Shown here: in pieces, positions 9,383-18,146 of the stretch
Position numbering within the stretch: position 1 is the first letter of the stretch
Layout: each line of letters begins with the position of its first letter
Assembly (NCBI RefSeq): GCF_001570965.1
Contig: NZ_BCSR01000011.1
Location: 1 to 64,000 of the forward strand
Direction: 5' to 3'
Source: Janibacter corallicola NBRC 107790
GTDB taxonomy: Bacteria > Actinomycetota > Actinomycetes > Actinomycetales > Dermatophilaceae
Length of the DNA: 64,000 nucleotides
Program-made: the position numbers and the translations under genes
Notes under the pieces: model-generated
Database searches by the model: none
The model's input: only the letters and a program-made list of their open reading frames with translations
What the model was told of the DNA's origin: nothing

Positions 9383-9997
9383 ATGGCCTACTTCAACCCG
9401 CCTCCGGACTGGACGGTGCCTGAGGGATGGACCCCACCCAAGGGCTGGCGACCGGACCGGGACCTGCCCGAGGCGCCCCTCGGCTGGGACTTCTGGGTCG
9501 ACGAGAAGGGCAACGCGACCACCGGGCCTCCCGGCTACTACAAGGGCCTGAACCTCAAGGGCCTCTGGTTCGGCGTGGTCGTCGGCGCCATCGCGCTGGC
9601 GCTCATCGGCATCCTCGTCGGCTACGGCGTCGCCAAGCCGCAAGGTGGTCTCCTGCCGCCGCAGGCGGACACGACGACGGAGACGAGCACCGACACCACG
9701 ACGACGACGGCCCCGCCCGAGACGAGCACCGACACCAGCACGGCCACGGCCACGGCCACCGAGACGGAGACGCAGACCGTCGCCGGTGAGGCCACCACGG
9801 TGACGGTGCCGGGCGAGGCGCAGACCGTCACCGACCAGGTCACCCGGACGGTGACGAAGACCGGCGGGGGTGGTCAGAGCACGGTGACCACGACGGCACC
9901 GGCGGAGACCATCACCCAGACCGTGACCAAGAGCGCGCCACCGAAGACGAACACCGTCACCGTCACCCGCGGCGGTGGTCAGGGCAACGGCAACTGA
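9383..9997 (+). CDS. Membrane-anchored Thr-rich protein, function unknown
   Basis: This 204-residue protein is not a recognised family. Residues 1-60 are cytoplasmic-looking and rich in Trp and Pro ([18 protein letters not shown]), a pattern seen in actinobacterial DUF2510-like N termini. One transmembrane helix covers residues 61-83. The remaining 120 residues are an extended Thr/Glu/Val tail with repeated TVT, TET and TDT units and a Gly-rich end, probably outside the cell and possibly O-mannosylated; that is inference. The ATG follows GGAAGGGTGG. It stands alone between divergent livK and the convergent DUF1445 gene, so context gives no clue. Confidence 0.7.
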   Translation: MAYFNPPPDWTVPEGWTPPKGWRPDRDLPEAPLGWDFWVDEKGNATTGPPGYYKGLNLKGLWFGVVVGAIALALIGILVGYGVAKPQGGLLPPQADTTTETSTDTTTTTAPPETSTDTSTATATATETETQTVAGEATTVTVPGEAQTVTDQVTRTVTKTGGGGQSTVTTTAPAETITQTVTKSAPPKTNTVTVTRGGGQGNGN

Positions 9998-10011
9998 TCG
10001 TCGCCGGGACC

Positions 10012-10807
10012 TCAGGGGACGACGTACTCGCTGTCCCTCGCGTCGGTGACGGCCATCATCCCCGGCGCGTGGCCGATGGCGAAGGGGGGGCCGTGAGGCC
10101 ATCACCGCCGCCTGGGGCGTCACCCCGCAGGCCCAGAAGACGGGTACCTCTCCCGGCCGGACCGTGACCGGGTCGCCGAAGTCCGGTGCCGCCAGGTCCT
10201 CGATGCCCAGCTCTGTCGGGTCGCCGACGTGGACCGGCGCCCCGTGCACGGCTGGGTAGCGGGAGGTCACCCGCACCGCAGTGGCGACCTGCTCGGCGGG
10301 GACCGGTCGCATGGAGACCACGAGCGGTCCCGAGAGCGCACCGGCCGGGCGGCAGTCCCGGCTCGTCCGGTACATCGGCACGTTGCTGCCGGCCTCGATG
10401 TGCCGGACGGGCACACCGGCCTCGAGCAGCGGGTCCTCGAAGGTGAAGCTGCAGCCGATGAGGAAGGCGACGAGGTCCTCGCGCCACACGTCGCGCACGT
10501 CGTCGACCTCCGCCGTGAGCCGCCCGTGCTCGTAGATCCGGTACCCCGGCAGGTCCGTGCGCAGGTCCCCGGCGAAGATCCCGGTGGCGACCTCGCCCGG
10601 CTCGCCGACGTCCAGCACGGGGCAGGACTTGGGGTTGCGCTGGGCGAAGAGGAGCACGTCGTAGGCGTGCTCGCGGGGCACCGCGATGAGGTTGGCCTGG
10701 GTCCAGCCTGCGCACCATCCCGATGTCGGGGCGCCCAGCCCGGCACGGAAGTGCTCGCGTGCCTCGCTCGGTGACAGCAGGTCCGGTTGCTCCGGCAGCG
10801 CGCTCAT
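10012..10807 (-). pseudogene. DUF1445 (YcsI-type) protein, frameshifted near C terminus
   Basis: This is the last gene of the pxp operon. It belongs to the DUF1445 family, annotated as putative hydro-lyase or D-glutamate cyclase and typified by B. subtilis YcsI. The sequence from the ATG at 10807 is well conserved ([49 protein letters not shown]). At the C7 run (G7 at 10084-10090 on the + strand) the frame breaks. Removing one base restores [20 protein letters not shown] and a stop at 10012, giving 264 residues, the family length. A GGGAG site sits inside the end of pxpC, five bases separating the genes. The break is either a sequencing error or a very recent lesion, since the frame beyond it is intact. 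Confidence 0.8.
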
Positions 10808-10812
10808 GACGA

Positions 10813-11691
10813 TCAGCTCCCTTCCCGGGACGTGAAGTGGATCCGCTGCCCGGGCCGTGCCTGGGCAGCGAGCGGGACGTCGCGTGAGAGGACGACGGCG
10901 ATGACGGGGTAGCCCCCGGTGACCGGATGGTCGGCGAGGAAGAGCGTGGGCCGACCGGACGGCGGTACCTGGAGCGCTCCGAGGGTCATGCCCTCGCTGG
11001 GCAGCTCCCCGTCCCGGCTCCGCCGGAGGACGGGCCCCGAGAGCCGCATGCCGACGCGGTCGCTCTCCGAGGTGACCTCCCACGGCTCCGCGAGGAGTGC
11101 CCGCAGCGAGTCCCCGTCGAACCAGTCCTCCCGCGGACCGAGCCGCACGCGCAGCCGTACGGGACCAGTCGTCGGGGGAGCCACGGGAGCACGGTCCACG
11201 AGTGGGTCGCCCGCCGGGGGCCGGCCCACGGGCAGCTGCCGTCCGGGGGAGAGGGGCTCGGGTCCCAGTCCGGCGAGGGTGTCGGTGGAGCGCGAGCCGA
11301 GCACCCGGTCGACACCGATACCGCCGCGTACCGCCAGGTAGCTGCGCAGGCCACTCCCGGGCGGCTCCAGCCGCACCCGGGCACCGTTGGGAACCCAGCA
11401 CACGGAGGCGTGGCCGACCGGGGTGCCCTCGATCGTCATGGCCGCCGGAGCGCCGGTGACGGCCATGAACATGCCACCGTGGGCCCGGACCTCCAGCCCG
11501 CCGAGCGTGGCCTCGAGCGCGGCCGCGCCCTCGTCGTTGCCGAGGAGGCGGTTGGCCAGGCGCAACGACGCGGTGTCGGCGGCCCCGGAGAGCCCGACGC
11601 CGAGTGCCGCCAGGCCGGGTCTGCCCAGGTCCTGCACCGTGGCGAGCGGCCCGGCGGCGAGCACCTCGAGGCGGCGGGTGGGCCGTGTCAC
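10813..11691 (-). CDS. pxpC: 5-oxoprolinase subunit C (biotin-dependent carboxylase-like, KipA family)
   Basis: This 292-residue protein is the large partner of the bacterial ATP-dependent 5-oxoprolinase PxpABC, which opens pyroglutamate to glutamate. The family N terminus is clear ([17 protein letters not shown]), followed by the [22 protein letters not shown] segment. The cyclophilin-like carboxyltransferase C-terminal half shows [35 protein letters not shown] and [14 protein letters not shown]. The start is GTG at 11691, whose last bases form the stop of pxpB (GTGA overlap). It acts with PxpB and PxpA encoded just upstream. Confidence 0.9.
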   Translation of the reverse strand: MTRPTRRLEVLAAGPLATVQDLGRPGLAALGVGLSGAADTASLRLANRLLGNDEGAAALEATLGGLEVRAHGGMFMAVTGAPAAMTIEGTPVGHASVCWVPNGARVRLEPPGSGLRSYLAVRGGIGVDRVLGSRSTDTLAGLGPEPLSPGRQLPVGRPPAGDPLVDRAPVAPPTTGPVRLRVRLGPREDWFDGDSLRALLAEPWEVTSESDRVGMRLSGPVLRRSRDGELPSEGMTLGALQVPPSGRPTLFLADHPVTGGYPVIAVVLSRDVPLAAQARPGQRIHFTSREGS

Positions 11692-12299
11692 GAGTCCTCC
11701 ACGAAGCGCACCCTGGTGCCCGGCACCAGCAGGGCGGGGGGATCCCGCTCCAGGTCCCAGACCCGGGCCGAGGTGCGTCCGATGAGCTGCCAGCCTCCCG
11801 GGGACTCGCGAGGGTAGACCCCGGTGAACTCGCCCGCCAGGCCGATCGACCCGGCCGGCACCCTGGTCCGGGGGGACTCCCTTCGTGGCACGTGCAGGCA
11901 CTCGTCCTCGCTCACGAGGTAGCCGAAGCCGGGGGCGAAGCCGCAGAAGGCGACCGTCCACTCCCCGGCGGTGTGCGCCTCGACGACGCCGCGCTCACCG
12001 AGCCCGGTGATCCGGCCGACCTCGGCCAGGTCCTCGCCGTCGTAGATCACGGGCAGCTCCACCTCCCGGCCGGAGGCGCGACGCGCCCGACCGTGGGAGG
12101 TCTGCTGCACCGCGCGGGTCAGCGCGCTCGGATCGGTGACGCGCGGGTCGATCCGCAGCAGCAGCGTGCGTGCGGCCGGCAGCATGTCGAGGACTCCTTC
12201 GGGCGGGTCGTCGACGAGCGCCGCGTAGAGCGCGAGGACCGCGTCGAGGTCGCTCAGCTCGACGAGCAGCCCACTGTCGCCGCACGGCAGCGTCCTCAT
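11688..12299 (-). CDS. pxpB: 5-oxoprolinase subunit B (KipI family)
   Basis: This 203-residue member of the KipI/allophanate-hydrolase subunit 1 family is a partner of PxpC in 5-oxoproline hydrolysis and a homologue of the B. subtilis sporulation-kinase inhibitor KipI. Family landmarks are GDSGLLVEL at the N terminus, the central [11 protein letters not shown], and the highly conserved [11 protein letters not shown], followed by [15 protein letters not shown] and [11 protein letters not shown]. It starts at ATG 12299, overlapping the pxpA stop (ATGA), and ends overlapping pxpC. With both junctions coupled, stoichiometric production is expected. Confidence 0.92.
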   Translation of the reverse strand: MRTLPCGDSGLLVELSDLDAVLALYAALVDDPPEGVLDMLPAARTLLLRIDPRVTDPSALTRAVQQTSHGRARRASGREVELPVIYDGEDLAEVGRITGLGERGVVEAHTAGEWTVAFCGFAPGFGYLVSEDECLHVPRRESPRTRVPAGSIGLAGEFTGVYPRESPGGWQLIGRTSARVWDLERDPPALLVPGTRVRFVEDS

Positions 12300-13075
12300 C
12301 GCGACCCCGGTCCCCGCTCGGGGGCGAAGGGGGTGATGCGCACCCCGGCCTGCTCGAGGGCGGCCCGGACGTGCTGGGCGATCTCCACCGCACCGGGGCT
12401 GTCGCCGTGCACGCAGAGCGACTCGGCGGGCGCCGGGACGGTGCTGCCGTCGACGGCCTCGACGACGCCCTCCCGGGCCATGCGCACGCACCGCTGCGCG
12501 ATGACCTCGGGGTCGTGCAGCACGGCTTCGGGCTCGTGCCGGGAGACCAGTGTCCCCTCGGGGGTGTATGCGCGGTCCGCGAAGGCCTCCTGCACCGTGG
12601 CCAGACCCGCCTCCCCGGCCTGCCGCAGCCAGGCCGAGCCCGGCAGGCCGAGGACCGGCAGCGTGGGGTCGTAGGCGAGGACGGCGGACACGACCGCCGC
12701 GGCCTGCTCCTCGTGGTGCACGATCGTGTTGTAGAGGGCCCCGTGGGGCTTGACGTAGCGGACGCTCGTGCCGCTGGCCCGGGCCAGGCCCTCCAACGCC
12801 CCGATCTGGTAGATGATGTCCGCGGTCAGCTCCTCGGGCACCATGTCGATGTACCGGCGCCCGAACCCGGCGAGGTCGTTGTAGCCGACCTGGGCACCGA
12901 CCGAGACGCCGCGGGCGGCGGCCCCCTCGCAGGAGCGGCGCAGCACCGAGGCGTCCCCGGCGTGGAAGCCGCAGGCGACGTTGGCACTCGTGACCACGCC
13001 GAGCATCGCGTCGTCGTCACCGAGGGTCCAGCGGCCGTAGCTCTCGCCGAGGTCCGCGTTGAGGTCGATGGTCAT
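12296..13075 (-). CDS. pxpA: 5-oxoprolinase subunit A (LamB/YcsF family)
   Basis: This 259-residue LamB/YcsF-family protein is the subunit that with PxpBC converts 5-oxoproline to glutamate using ATP. Characteristic motifs are [10 protein letters not shown] at the N terminus, [12 protein letters not shown] (with metal/substrate-site Cys and His), [25 protein letters not shown] and the C-terminal [14 protein letters not shown]. The start is ATG at 13075, preceded by AAGGAGGGACC. It follows the NRAMP-like transporter gene by 26 bases. The order transporter-pxpA-pxpB-pxpC-DUF1445 matches the B. subtilis ycsFGI-kipIA set in content. Confidence 0.93.
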   Translation of the reverse strand: MTIDLNADLGESYGRWTLGDDDAMLGVVTSANVACGFHAGDASVLRRSCEGAAARGVSVGAQVGYNDLAGFGRRYIDMVPEELTADIIYQIGALEGLARASGTSVRYVKPHGALYNTIVHHEEQAAAVVSAVLAYDPTLPVLGLPGSAWLRQAGEAGLATVQEAFADRAYTPEGTLVSRHEPEAVLHDPEVIAQRCVRMAREGVVEAVDGSTVPAPAESLCVHGDSPGAVEIAQHVRAALEQAGVRITPFAPERGPGSR

Positions 13076-13101
13076 GGCCGGTCCCTCCTTGGTCTGCTGG
13101 G

Positions 13102-14442
13102 TCACTGCTGCCACAGGTCCGTGATGCCGGCGAGGGACTCCCACCCCAGGTACAGCGAGAGCACCCAGATGGCCAGTCCTACCACTCCCAGCCAGATCGG
13201 GTAGCGGTAACCGCCGAGCAGGTCCCGCCGGCGCAACGCCACCCACAGGATGATGCCGAGACCGACCGGCAGGATGAGGCCGTTGAGCGCCCCGGCGAGG
13301 ATGAGCAGCGTCACCGGCGTCTGGTCGACGCTGACGAAGATGAGCGTCGAGACGAGGATGAAGCCGACGACGAGCCAGTTGCGGTAGCGGGTCAGCCACG
13401 GGGTGAAGGTGGCCAGGAAGGAGACCGAGGTGTAGGAGGCCCCGATGACGCTCGTGATGCTCGCCGCCCACAGGATGACCCCGAAGACGACGACACCGGC
13501 ATGGCCGAGCGCGTGCTCGAAGGCCGATGCGGTGGGGTGGTCCTTGGCCAGCTCGAAGCCACCCGCGACGACGCCGAGGATCGCCAGGAAGAGCGCGACG
13601 CGCATGATGCCCGCGACGACGACCGCCGTCACCGAGCCGCGGCTGATCGACTCGACCTCGTCCGGGCCGGTGATCCCGGAGTCGACGAGCCGGTGGGCGC
13701 CCGCGTAGGTGATGTAGCCGCCGACGCTGCCGCCGATCAGGGTGACGATGATGAGGAAGTCGACCTGCTCGGGCACGACGGTCTGCTTGAGTGCGTCACC
13801 GACCGGCGGGTTCGAGGTGAACGCGACCCAGGAGACCATGGCGATCATCGCGACACCGAGGACGACGACGATGCGATCCATGGCTACGCCGGCCCGCTTG
13901 CTGAGGAAGATGGCCACGGCGATGAGGGCGGAGACTGCACCGCCGATCTTGGCGTCGACCCCCAGCATCGCGTTGGCCCCGAGGGCGGTGCCCCCGATGT
14001 TCCCGATGTTGAAGACGAGCCCGCCGAAGACGACGAGTGCCGTCAGGACGTACCCCAGCCCGGGGAGGACCGTGTTGGCCAGGTCCTGGGCACGCAGCCC
14101 CGTGATGCCGATGACGCGCCAGACGTTCAGCTGCACGCCGATGTCGACGACGACGGAGATGAGGATCGCGAAGGCCATCGCCGCGCCGAGCTGGTTGGTG
14201 AACACCGTCGTCTGGGTGATGAAGCCGGGGCCGATGGCGCTGGTGGCCATGAGGAAGATCGCGCCGAGGAGGGCTCCCTTCCCCGTGCCGGCGATCCTCG
14301 ACGGGGCCGCGGCCGATGTGGACGTGGTGTCCGGGGCCGGTTCCTGGAGCAGTCCGGACCTGCAGGGCCTGCGCGACGCGACCGCGGAGGGGGAGCGGGC
14401 GGTGACCCAGCGGGCCTGGCCGGCCCTGGGGTCGGCGAACAT
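13102..14442 (-). CDS. NRAMP-family (YcsG-like) transporter with lost native start
   Basis: This multi-pass membrane transporter of the NRAMP/YcsG type commonly sits beside pxpABC and is likely to import 5-oxoproline or a related compound, or a metal. The conserved core begins at [19 protein letters not shown] and includes [34 protein letters not shown] and [14 protein letters not shown], ending at a normal C terminus. Its own start codon is missing. Reading back from the core there is no ATG, GTG or TTG until ATG 14442, and that extension lies antisense to a regulator remnant and looks non-native. The first genuine codons seem to be near 14340. I report the nearest usable start. The gene has probably lost its promoter and first codons through a deletion, leaving expression of the whole operon uncertain. 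Confidence 0.7.
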   Translation of the reverse strand: MFADPRAGQARWVTARSPSAVASRRPCRSGLLQEPAPDTTSTSAAAPSRIAGTGKGALLGAIFLMATSAIGPGFITQTTVFTNQLGAAMAFAILISVVVDIGVQLNVWRVIGITGLRAQDLANTVLPGLGYVLTALVVFGGLVFNIGNIGGTALGANAMLGVDAKIGGAVSALIAVAIFLSKRAGVAMDRIVVVLGVAMIAMVSWVAFTSNPPVGDALKQTVVPEQVDFLIIVTLIGGSVGGYITYAGAHRLVDSGITGPDEVESISRGSVTAVVVAGIMRVALFLAILGVVAGGFELAKDHPTASAFEHALGHAGVVVFGVILWAASITSVIGASYTSVSFLATFTPWLTRYRNWLVVGFILVSTLIFVSVDQTPVTLLILAGALNGLILPVGLGIILWVALRRRDLLGGYRYPIWLGVVGLAIWVLSLYLGWESLAGITDLWQQ

Positions 14443-14704
14443 GCACTTCCACCGCGAGCTCGGGGCCCTCGCGGGGAGCCGACGGCTGGACGAGACCATG
14501 GAGCAGGTGCTGGCCGAGATGCGGCTGGTCTTCAGCGTCATGGCCGACCCGCACGCGTTCCACGCGCCCTACCTCGCGGAGAACCAGAAGCTGTTGCGGC
14601 TCCTGGAGGACGAGCGCTACGAGGAGGCCCGGGCGGCGCTCGCGCACTACCTCGACATCGCCGAGGCCCAGCTGCTACGGGCCATGGACTCCCTCGCCGG
14701 CTGA
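14345..14704 (+). pseudogene. GntR-family regulator remnant (C-terminal FCD domain only)
   Basis: The reading frame ending at the stop 14702-14704 encodes a good FCD ligand-binding domain ([58 protein letters not shown]). It includes the metal-site type His residues of this family. No winged-helix DNA-binding domain precedes it. The frame upstream runs antisense into the transporter gene, and no ribosome binding site or start is suitable. The intact ancestor was presumably a divergently transcribed regulator of the pxp operon. The left boundary is approximate, since the junction lies somewhere in 14335-14370. Confidence 0.75.
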
Positions 14705-14723
14705 GACCCTGGGGTCGGTCCGA

Positions 14724-15986
14724 CTAACCCGCGACCGCCTGGCGGGCCCTGGCGCGCCGGGCGCAGACGAGGCCGCCGACGATCGCGGCGACGAAGGAGC
14801 CGAGGAGCACCCCGATCTTCACGTGCTCGTCCGCGACGCTCTGGGGGCCGAAGGCGAGCTCTCCGACGAGCAGCGAGACGGTGAAACCGACACCGGCCAC
14901 GAAGCCCAGGCCGAGCATGTCCCCCCAGCCGAGGGTCTCGTCGAGCTGGAAGGCGGGCAGCCGGTCCAGGAGGAAGGCGGTTCCGACGATGCCGATCGGC
15001 TTGCCCACGACGAGTCCGGCGACGATGCCCAGGGTGATCGGGTCGGTCAGCGCCTTCCCGAGCCCCGCGACGCCGCCCACGACGACGCCGGCGGAGAAGA
15101 AGGCGAAGACCGGGACGGCCACGAGGGTGGAGAAGATGCCCCACTGGTCGGCCAGGTGGGCGACGATCCCCTCGTAGGCCGGCTCGCCGTCGTCGAGGAC
15201 GACCCGCACGTGCGCACTCGCGGTGGCGGCGACGGGCGGCATGAAGCCGAGGAGCACGCCGGCGATGGTGGCGTGGATGCCCGAGGAGTGCACGAGCCAC
15301 CAGGTGATCATGCCGAGGGGGAAGAGGAGCCACCAGGACGTGATGCCGCGGCGGGTGAGCAGCGCGAAGAGCGCCAGCGGCACGATCGCCAGCAGCAGGT
15401 AGACCAGGTGCAGCTGTTCGGTGTAGAAGATCGCGATGATCGTGATCGCGATGAGGTCGTCGACGATCGCCAGGGTGAGCAGGAAGATCCGCAGCGCCGT
15501 CGGCAGCCCGCGCCCGACGATCGCCAGGACTGCCACCGCGAAGGCGATGTCGGTCGCCGTCGGGATCGCCCAGCCGCGCAGCCCATCGGACTGGCCGGAC
15601 AGCACGACGATGAGTCCGTAGATGATGGCCGGCATCGCCACGCCCCCGAAGGCGGCGGCGATCGGCACGGCCGCCTTCTTGGGGTTGCGCAGCTTCCCGG
15701 CGACGAACTCCTCCTTCAGCTCGAGACCGACGACGAAGAAGAAGATCGCGAGCAGACCGTCGGAGGCCCACTGGCCGACCGTCAGGTCCAGGTGCAGTGC
15801 GGGGATGGCCACCTGCGCGTCCCGCACCGAGGTGTAGAGCCCGGACGCCGGCGTGTTGGCCACGACCAGGGCGACCACCGCGGCGCCGACGAGGAGGAGG
15901 CCGCCGAAGGCATCACTTCGGGCGGACTCACGCACTCCCCGCCAGATCTGGTGGGGAGCCGGGCGAACACGTTTGGGGTCAGACAC
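14724..15986 (-). CDS. nhaA: Na+/H+ antiporter NhaA
   Basis: This 420-residue inner-membrane antiporter exports Na+ (or Li+) in exchange for protons. Family signatures are all present: FFFVVGLELKEEFVAGKL, the GWAIPTATDIAFA helix, and TLAIVDDLIAI containing the paired aspartates that bind Na+. LGFVAGVGFTVSLLVGELAF follows at the C-terminal side. The GTG at 15986 is preferred because it lies exactly seven bases after a TACAGT box, giving a leaderless mRNA. A GTG nine bases earlier overlaps that box. Its 3' end is 19 bases from the remnant regulator. Together with the ectoine and betaine genes it points to a salt-exposed lifestyle. Confidence 0.93.
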   Translation of the reverse strand: MSDPKRVRPAPHQIWRGVRESARSDAFGGLLLVGAAVVALVVANTPASGLYTSVRDAQVAIPALHLDLTVGQWASDGLLAIFFFVVGLELKEEFVAGKLRNPKKAAVPIAAAFGGVAMPAIIYGLIVVLSGQSDGLRGWAIPTATDIAFAVAVLAIVGRGLPTALRIFLLTLAIVDDLIAITIIAIFYTEQLHLVYLLLAIVPLALFALLTRRGITSWWLLFPLGMITWWLVHSSGIHATIAGVLLGFMPPVAATASAHVRVVLDDGEPAYEGIVAHLADQWGIFSTLVAVPVFAFFSAGVVVGGVAGLGKALTDPITLGIVAGLVVGKPIGIVGTAFLLDRLPAFQLDETLGWGDMLGLGFVAGVGFTVSLLVGELAFGPQSVADEHVKIGVLLGSFVAAIVGGLVCARRARARQAVAG

Positions 15987-15993
15987 ACTCGAC

Positions 15994-15999
15994 ACTGTA
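15994..15999 (-). promoter_or_regulatory. -10 box for leaderless nhaA transcript
   Basis: TACAGT on the minus strand fits the actinobacterial TANNNT -10 pattern. It is followed by seven bases and then GTG 15986. No clear -35 is seen. Confidence 0.45.
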
Positions 16000-16026
16000 T
16001 GGCCTGGTCCACAGCCGCCGTACGAA

Positions 16027-16065
16027 GGGGGCGTGCCCGGCCACGTCGACGGCCGGGCACGCCCC
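16027..16065. terminator. Terminator between nhaA promoter side and ProP-like gene
   Basis: GGGGCGTGCCCGGCC pairs perfectly with GGCCGGGCACGCCCC around the loop ACGTCGAC (15-bp arms). It lies just after the stop of the minus-strand symporter gene. CGAAGGGG and CCCCTTCG flank the stem on both sides, extending the symmetry. Confidence 0.8.
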
Positions 16066-16091
16066 CCCCCTTCGCGGAGGTGCCGGGTGGG

Positions 16092-17522
16092 TCAGCGCCC
16101 GCAGGCGTCCAGTGCCCTGGCCTCGAGCTCGATGACGTCGGTGCCGTAGTCCTCCGGCTCCGACTCGGGGATGTCGGTGCCGTGCAGCGAGGCGCCGGCC
16201 GTCTCCTTCATGAAGAGCAGCGCCGCCATGCCGAAGAGGCAGCCGAACATCAGGTACACCGCGGGGAACTGCAGGAAGCCGGTGGCCGAGACGACCTTCT
16301 CGTTCAGCGGCGCCGCCGTCCCACCGAAGATCGCCGTGAAGACGTTGTAGGTCACGGCGAAGCCGGCGAAGCGCACCTGGGTGGGGAACATCGCCGGGAA
16401 GGTCGCCGAGATCGTCGACAGCTGCGGGATGTAGAGCAGGCCCAGCACGGCGAAGCCGATGAGCGCGCCGGTGAAGCTGGTCCCGATGAGGTAGTACATC
16501 GGCACCGACATCACGAACAGGCCGATCATCGAGGTCCACCACATCTTGCGGCGCCCGATGACGTCGGAGAGGTGGCCGCAGAAGGGCAGCAGCGCCATCA
16601 TCGCGACCTCGCCGATGACGATGACGAGCAGTGCGGGCGTCTCGTCCATCTCGATCTTCGTCTCGAGATAGGTCGGCATGTACACCAGCAGCGTGTAGTT
16701 GATGATGTTCAGCGGGATGACGAGACCGGCCATGGTCAGGATCGGGCGCCAGTAGGTCTGGATCAGCTCCTTCAGGTCCCCCCAGGCGGAGGCCTCGGAC
16801 TCTCCCTCGTCCTCGATCTCCTGGTACACGGGGGTCTCGTCCATGCGCGACCGCAGGTAGAGACCGATCGCGCCGAGCGGACCGGCGACGAAGAACGGGA
16901 CGCGCCAGCCCCAGTCGGTCATGGCCTCGCTGCCGATGCCGAGCTCGAGGAGCAGGACGACGACGGTGCCGAGGGCGTAACCCGCCAGGGTGCCGAACTC
17001 GAGGAAGCTGCCGTAGAGACCTCGGCGCTTGTCCGGCGCGTACTCGGCCATGAAGGTCGCCGCGCCGCCGTACTCACCACCGGTGGAGAAGCCCTGGATG
17101 AGGCGCAGCAGGATCAGCAGGGCGGGCGCCCACAGGCCGATCTGCTCGTGCGTGGGGAGCAGCCCGATGCAGAAGGTCGACCCGGACATGATGAGGATCG
17201 TCAGGGCCAGGACGCCCTTGCGGCCCAGCTTGTCGCCGAGAGGGCCCCAGAAGAAGCCACCGAAGGGCCGCGCGACGAAGGAGACCGCCAGCGTGGCCAG
17301 CGTCAGCAGGGTCGCGTACTCGCCGGGGAAGAAGTGGGTCCCGATGTATCCGGCGACGACCGCGTAGGCGCCGTAGTCGTACCACTCGGTGGCATTTCCC
17401 AGGGATGAGGCGGCGACCGCCTGCTTGATGGTCTTGCGGTCCGGTAGATCCGCGAAGGGGATCTCACCTGTCGGGTACGGCTGGGCTTCGTCGAACTCGT
17501 CCTTCGGTGCGGACGTACTCAT
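16092..17522 (-). CDS. MFS metabolite:H+ symporter (ProP-like)
   Basis: This 476-residue, 12-helix major facilitator of the metabolite:H+ symporter group includes ProP and other osmolyte importers. The hallmarks are ASSLGNATEWYDYGAYA at helix 1, FVARPFGGFFWGPLGDKLGRK in the first loop, and LLRLIQGFSTGGEYGGAATFMAEYAP in helix 4-5. Its start ATG at 17522 follows AGGAGGGGAC. Upstream in-frame codons are Pro/Arg-rich noise. The gene lies immediately downstream of ectABC but behind the ectoine terminator, so it is probably separately transcribed. Uptake of proline, betaine or ectoine is a reasonable inference. Citrate or shikimate-type substrates are the alternative. Confidence 0.82.
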   Translation of the reverse strand: MSTSAPKDEFDEAQPYPTGEIPFADLPDRKTIKQAVAASSLGNATEWYDYGAYAVVAGYIGTHFFPGEYATLLTLATLAVSFVARPFGGFFWGPLGDKLGRKGVLALTILIMSGSTFCIGLLPTHEQIGLWAPALLILLRLIQGFSTGGEYGGAATFMAEYAPDKRRGLYGSFLEFGTLAGYALGTVVVLLLELGIGSEAMTDWGWRVPFFVAGPLGAIGLYLRSRMDETPVYQEIEDEGESEASAWGDLKELIQTYWRPILTMAGLVIPLNIINYTLLVYMPTYLETKIEMDETPALLVIVIGEVAMMALLPFCGHLSDVIGRRKMWWTSMIGLFVMSVPMYYLIGTSFTGALIGFAVLGLLYIPQLSTISATFPAMFPTQVRFAGFAVTYNVFTAIFGGTAAPLNEKVVSATGFLQFPAVYLMFGCLFGMAALLFMKETAGASLHGTDIPESEPEDYGTDVIELEARALDACGR

Positions 17523-17662
17523 GTCCCCTCCTGGGATGTCGGTGACAGCGTCGGGTCCCGCGTGAGCCCAGCCACGGTACGTCCGGGGATCGGGCCACGC
17601 ACCCGGAAACGCCGGATGAATTCCGGGCGCAGGATCCTCCGTCCCGGACGGCGCCGGGCAGC

Positions 17663-17696
17663 ACGAAGGGGGTGGGCGACGGCCCACCCCCTTCGT
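17663..17696. terminator. Terminator of the ectoine operon
   Basis: ACGAAGGGGGTGGGC pairs perfectly with GCCCACCCCCTTCGT around a four-base loop GACG (15-bp arms). It is 25 bases past the ectC stop. Both arms consist of the window-wide CGAAGGGGG oligomer extended by TGGGC. Confidence 0.85.
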
Positions 17697-17721
17697 CAGG
17701 TCAACGATCGCTCGCGGCGGC

Positions 17722-18114
17722 TCAGTCGTCCTCGGTGAGCAGCGGGTAGACGCCGTTCTCGTCGTGGACCTCGCGACCGGTCACCGGCGGATTGAAGACG
17801 CACGCGCAGTGGATCTCCTCCTCGACGGTCACGGTGTGCTTGTCGGCGTCGTCGAGCATGTACATGACGCCCGGCTTCAGCTCGTACGTCTCACCGGTGT
17901 CGCGGTCGGTCAGGGTGCCCTTGCCCTGGTACACGTACACGGCCTCGACGTGGTTGGCGTACCAGAAGTCCGAGGACGTGCCCTCCTTCAGGACCGTGAT
18001 GTGAAAGCTGAAGCCGACCCTGTCCCGGGCCAGGACCATCCGGCGGCTCTGCCAGTTGCCGTGGATGACGTCGTCCTCGGTGCCGTCCAGGTCGTTGACG
18101 TTGACAACCTTCAT
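17722..18114 (-). CDS. ectC: L-ectoine synthase
   Basis: This 130-residue cupin enzyme closes N-gamma-acetyl-2,4-diaminobutyrate to ectoine, the last step of the pathway. The family start MKVVNVNDLDGTEDDVIHGN is present. The cupin metal and substrate motifs follow (SFHITVLKEGTSSDFWYANH, EAVYVYQGKGTLTD, MYMLDDADKHTV), ending in the usual HCACVFNPPVTG. Length is normal. The ATG follows GAGGAGGACACCGC. It is the third gene of an ectA-ectB-ectC operon. No ectD hydroxylase gene follows, so this locus makes ectoine, not hydroxyectoine. Confidence 0.96.
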   Translation of the reverse strand: MKVVNVNDLDGTEDDVIHGNWQSRRMVLARDRVGFSFHITVLKEGTSSDFWYANHVEAVYVYQGKGTLTDRDTGETYELKPGVMYMLDDADKHTVTVEEEIHCACVFNPPVTGREVHDENGVYPLLTEDD

Positions 18115-18146
18115 GCGGTGTCCTCCTCAGATGTCGATGGTGGTGG

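Noticed and set aside
9622-9843. Minus-strand Val/Ser-rich frame within the Thr-rich gene
   Set aside because: It is simply the complement of the ACG/ACC/GAC-rich tail codons. It has no ribosome site and no conservation signal.
8585-11401. Minus-strand open frame of over 900 codons spanning livK, the Thr-rich gene and the pxp end
   Set aside because: Only the part from 10807 downstream to the G7 run is genuine (DUF1445). The rest is out-of-frame sequence of other genes, kept open by GC bias and the frameshift.
14823-17408. Plus-strand open frame of 860 codons opposite nhaA and the symporter
   Set aside because: Composition is Asp/Glu/His/Arg-rich with no domain. The opposite strand carries well-conserved NhaA and MFS proteins.
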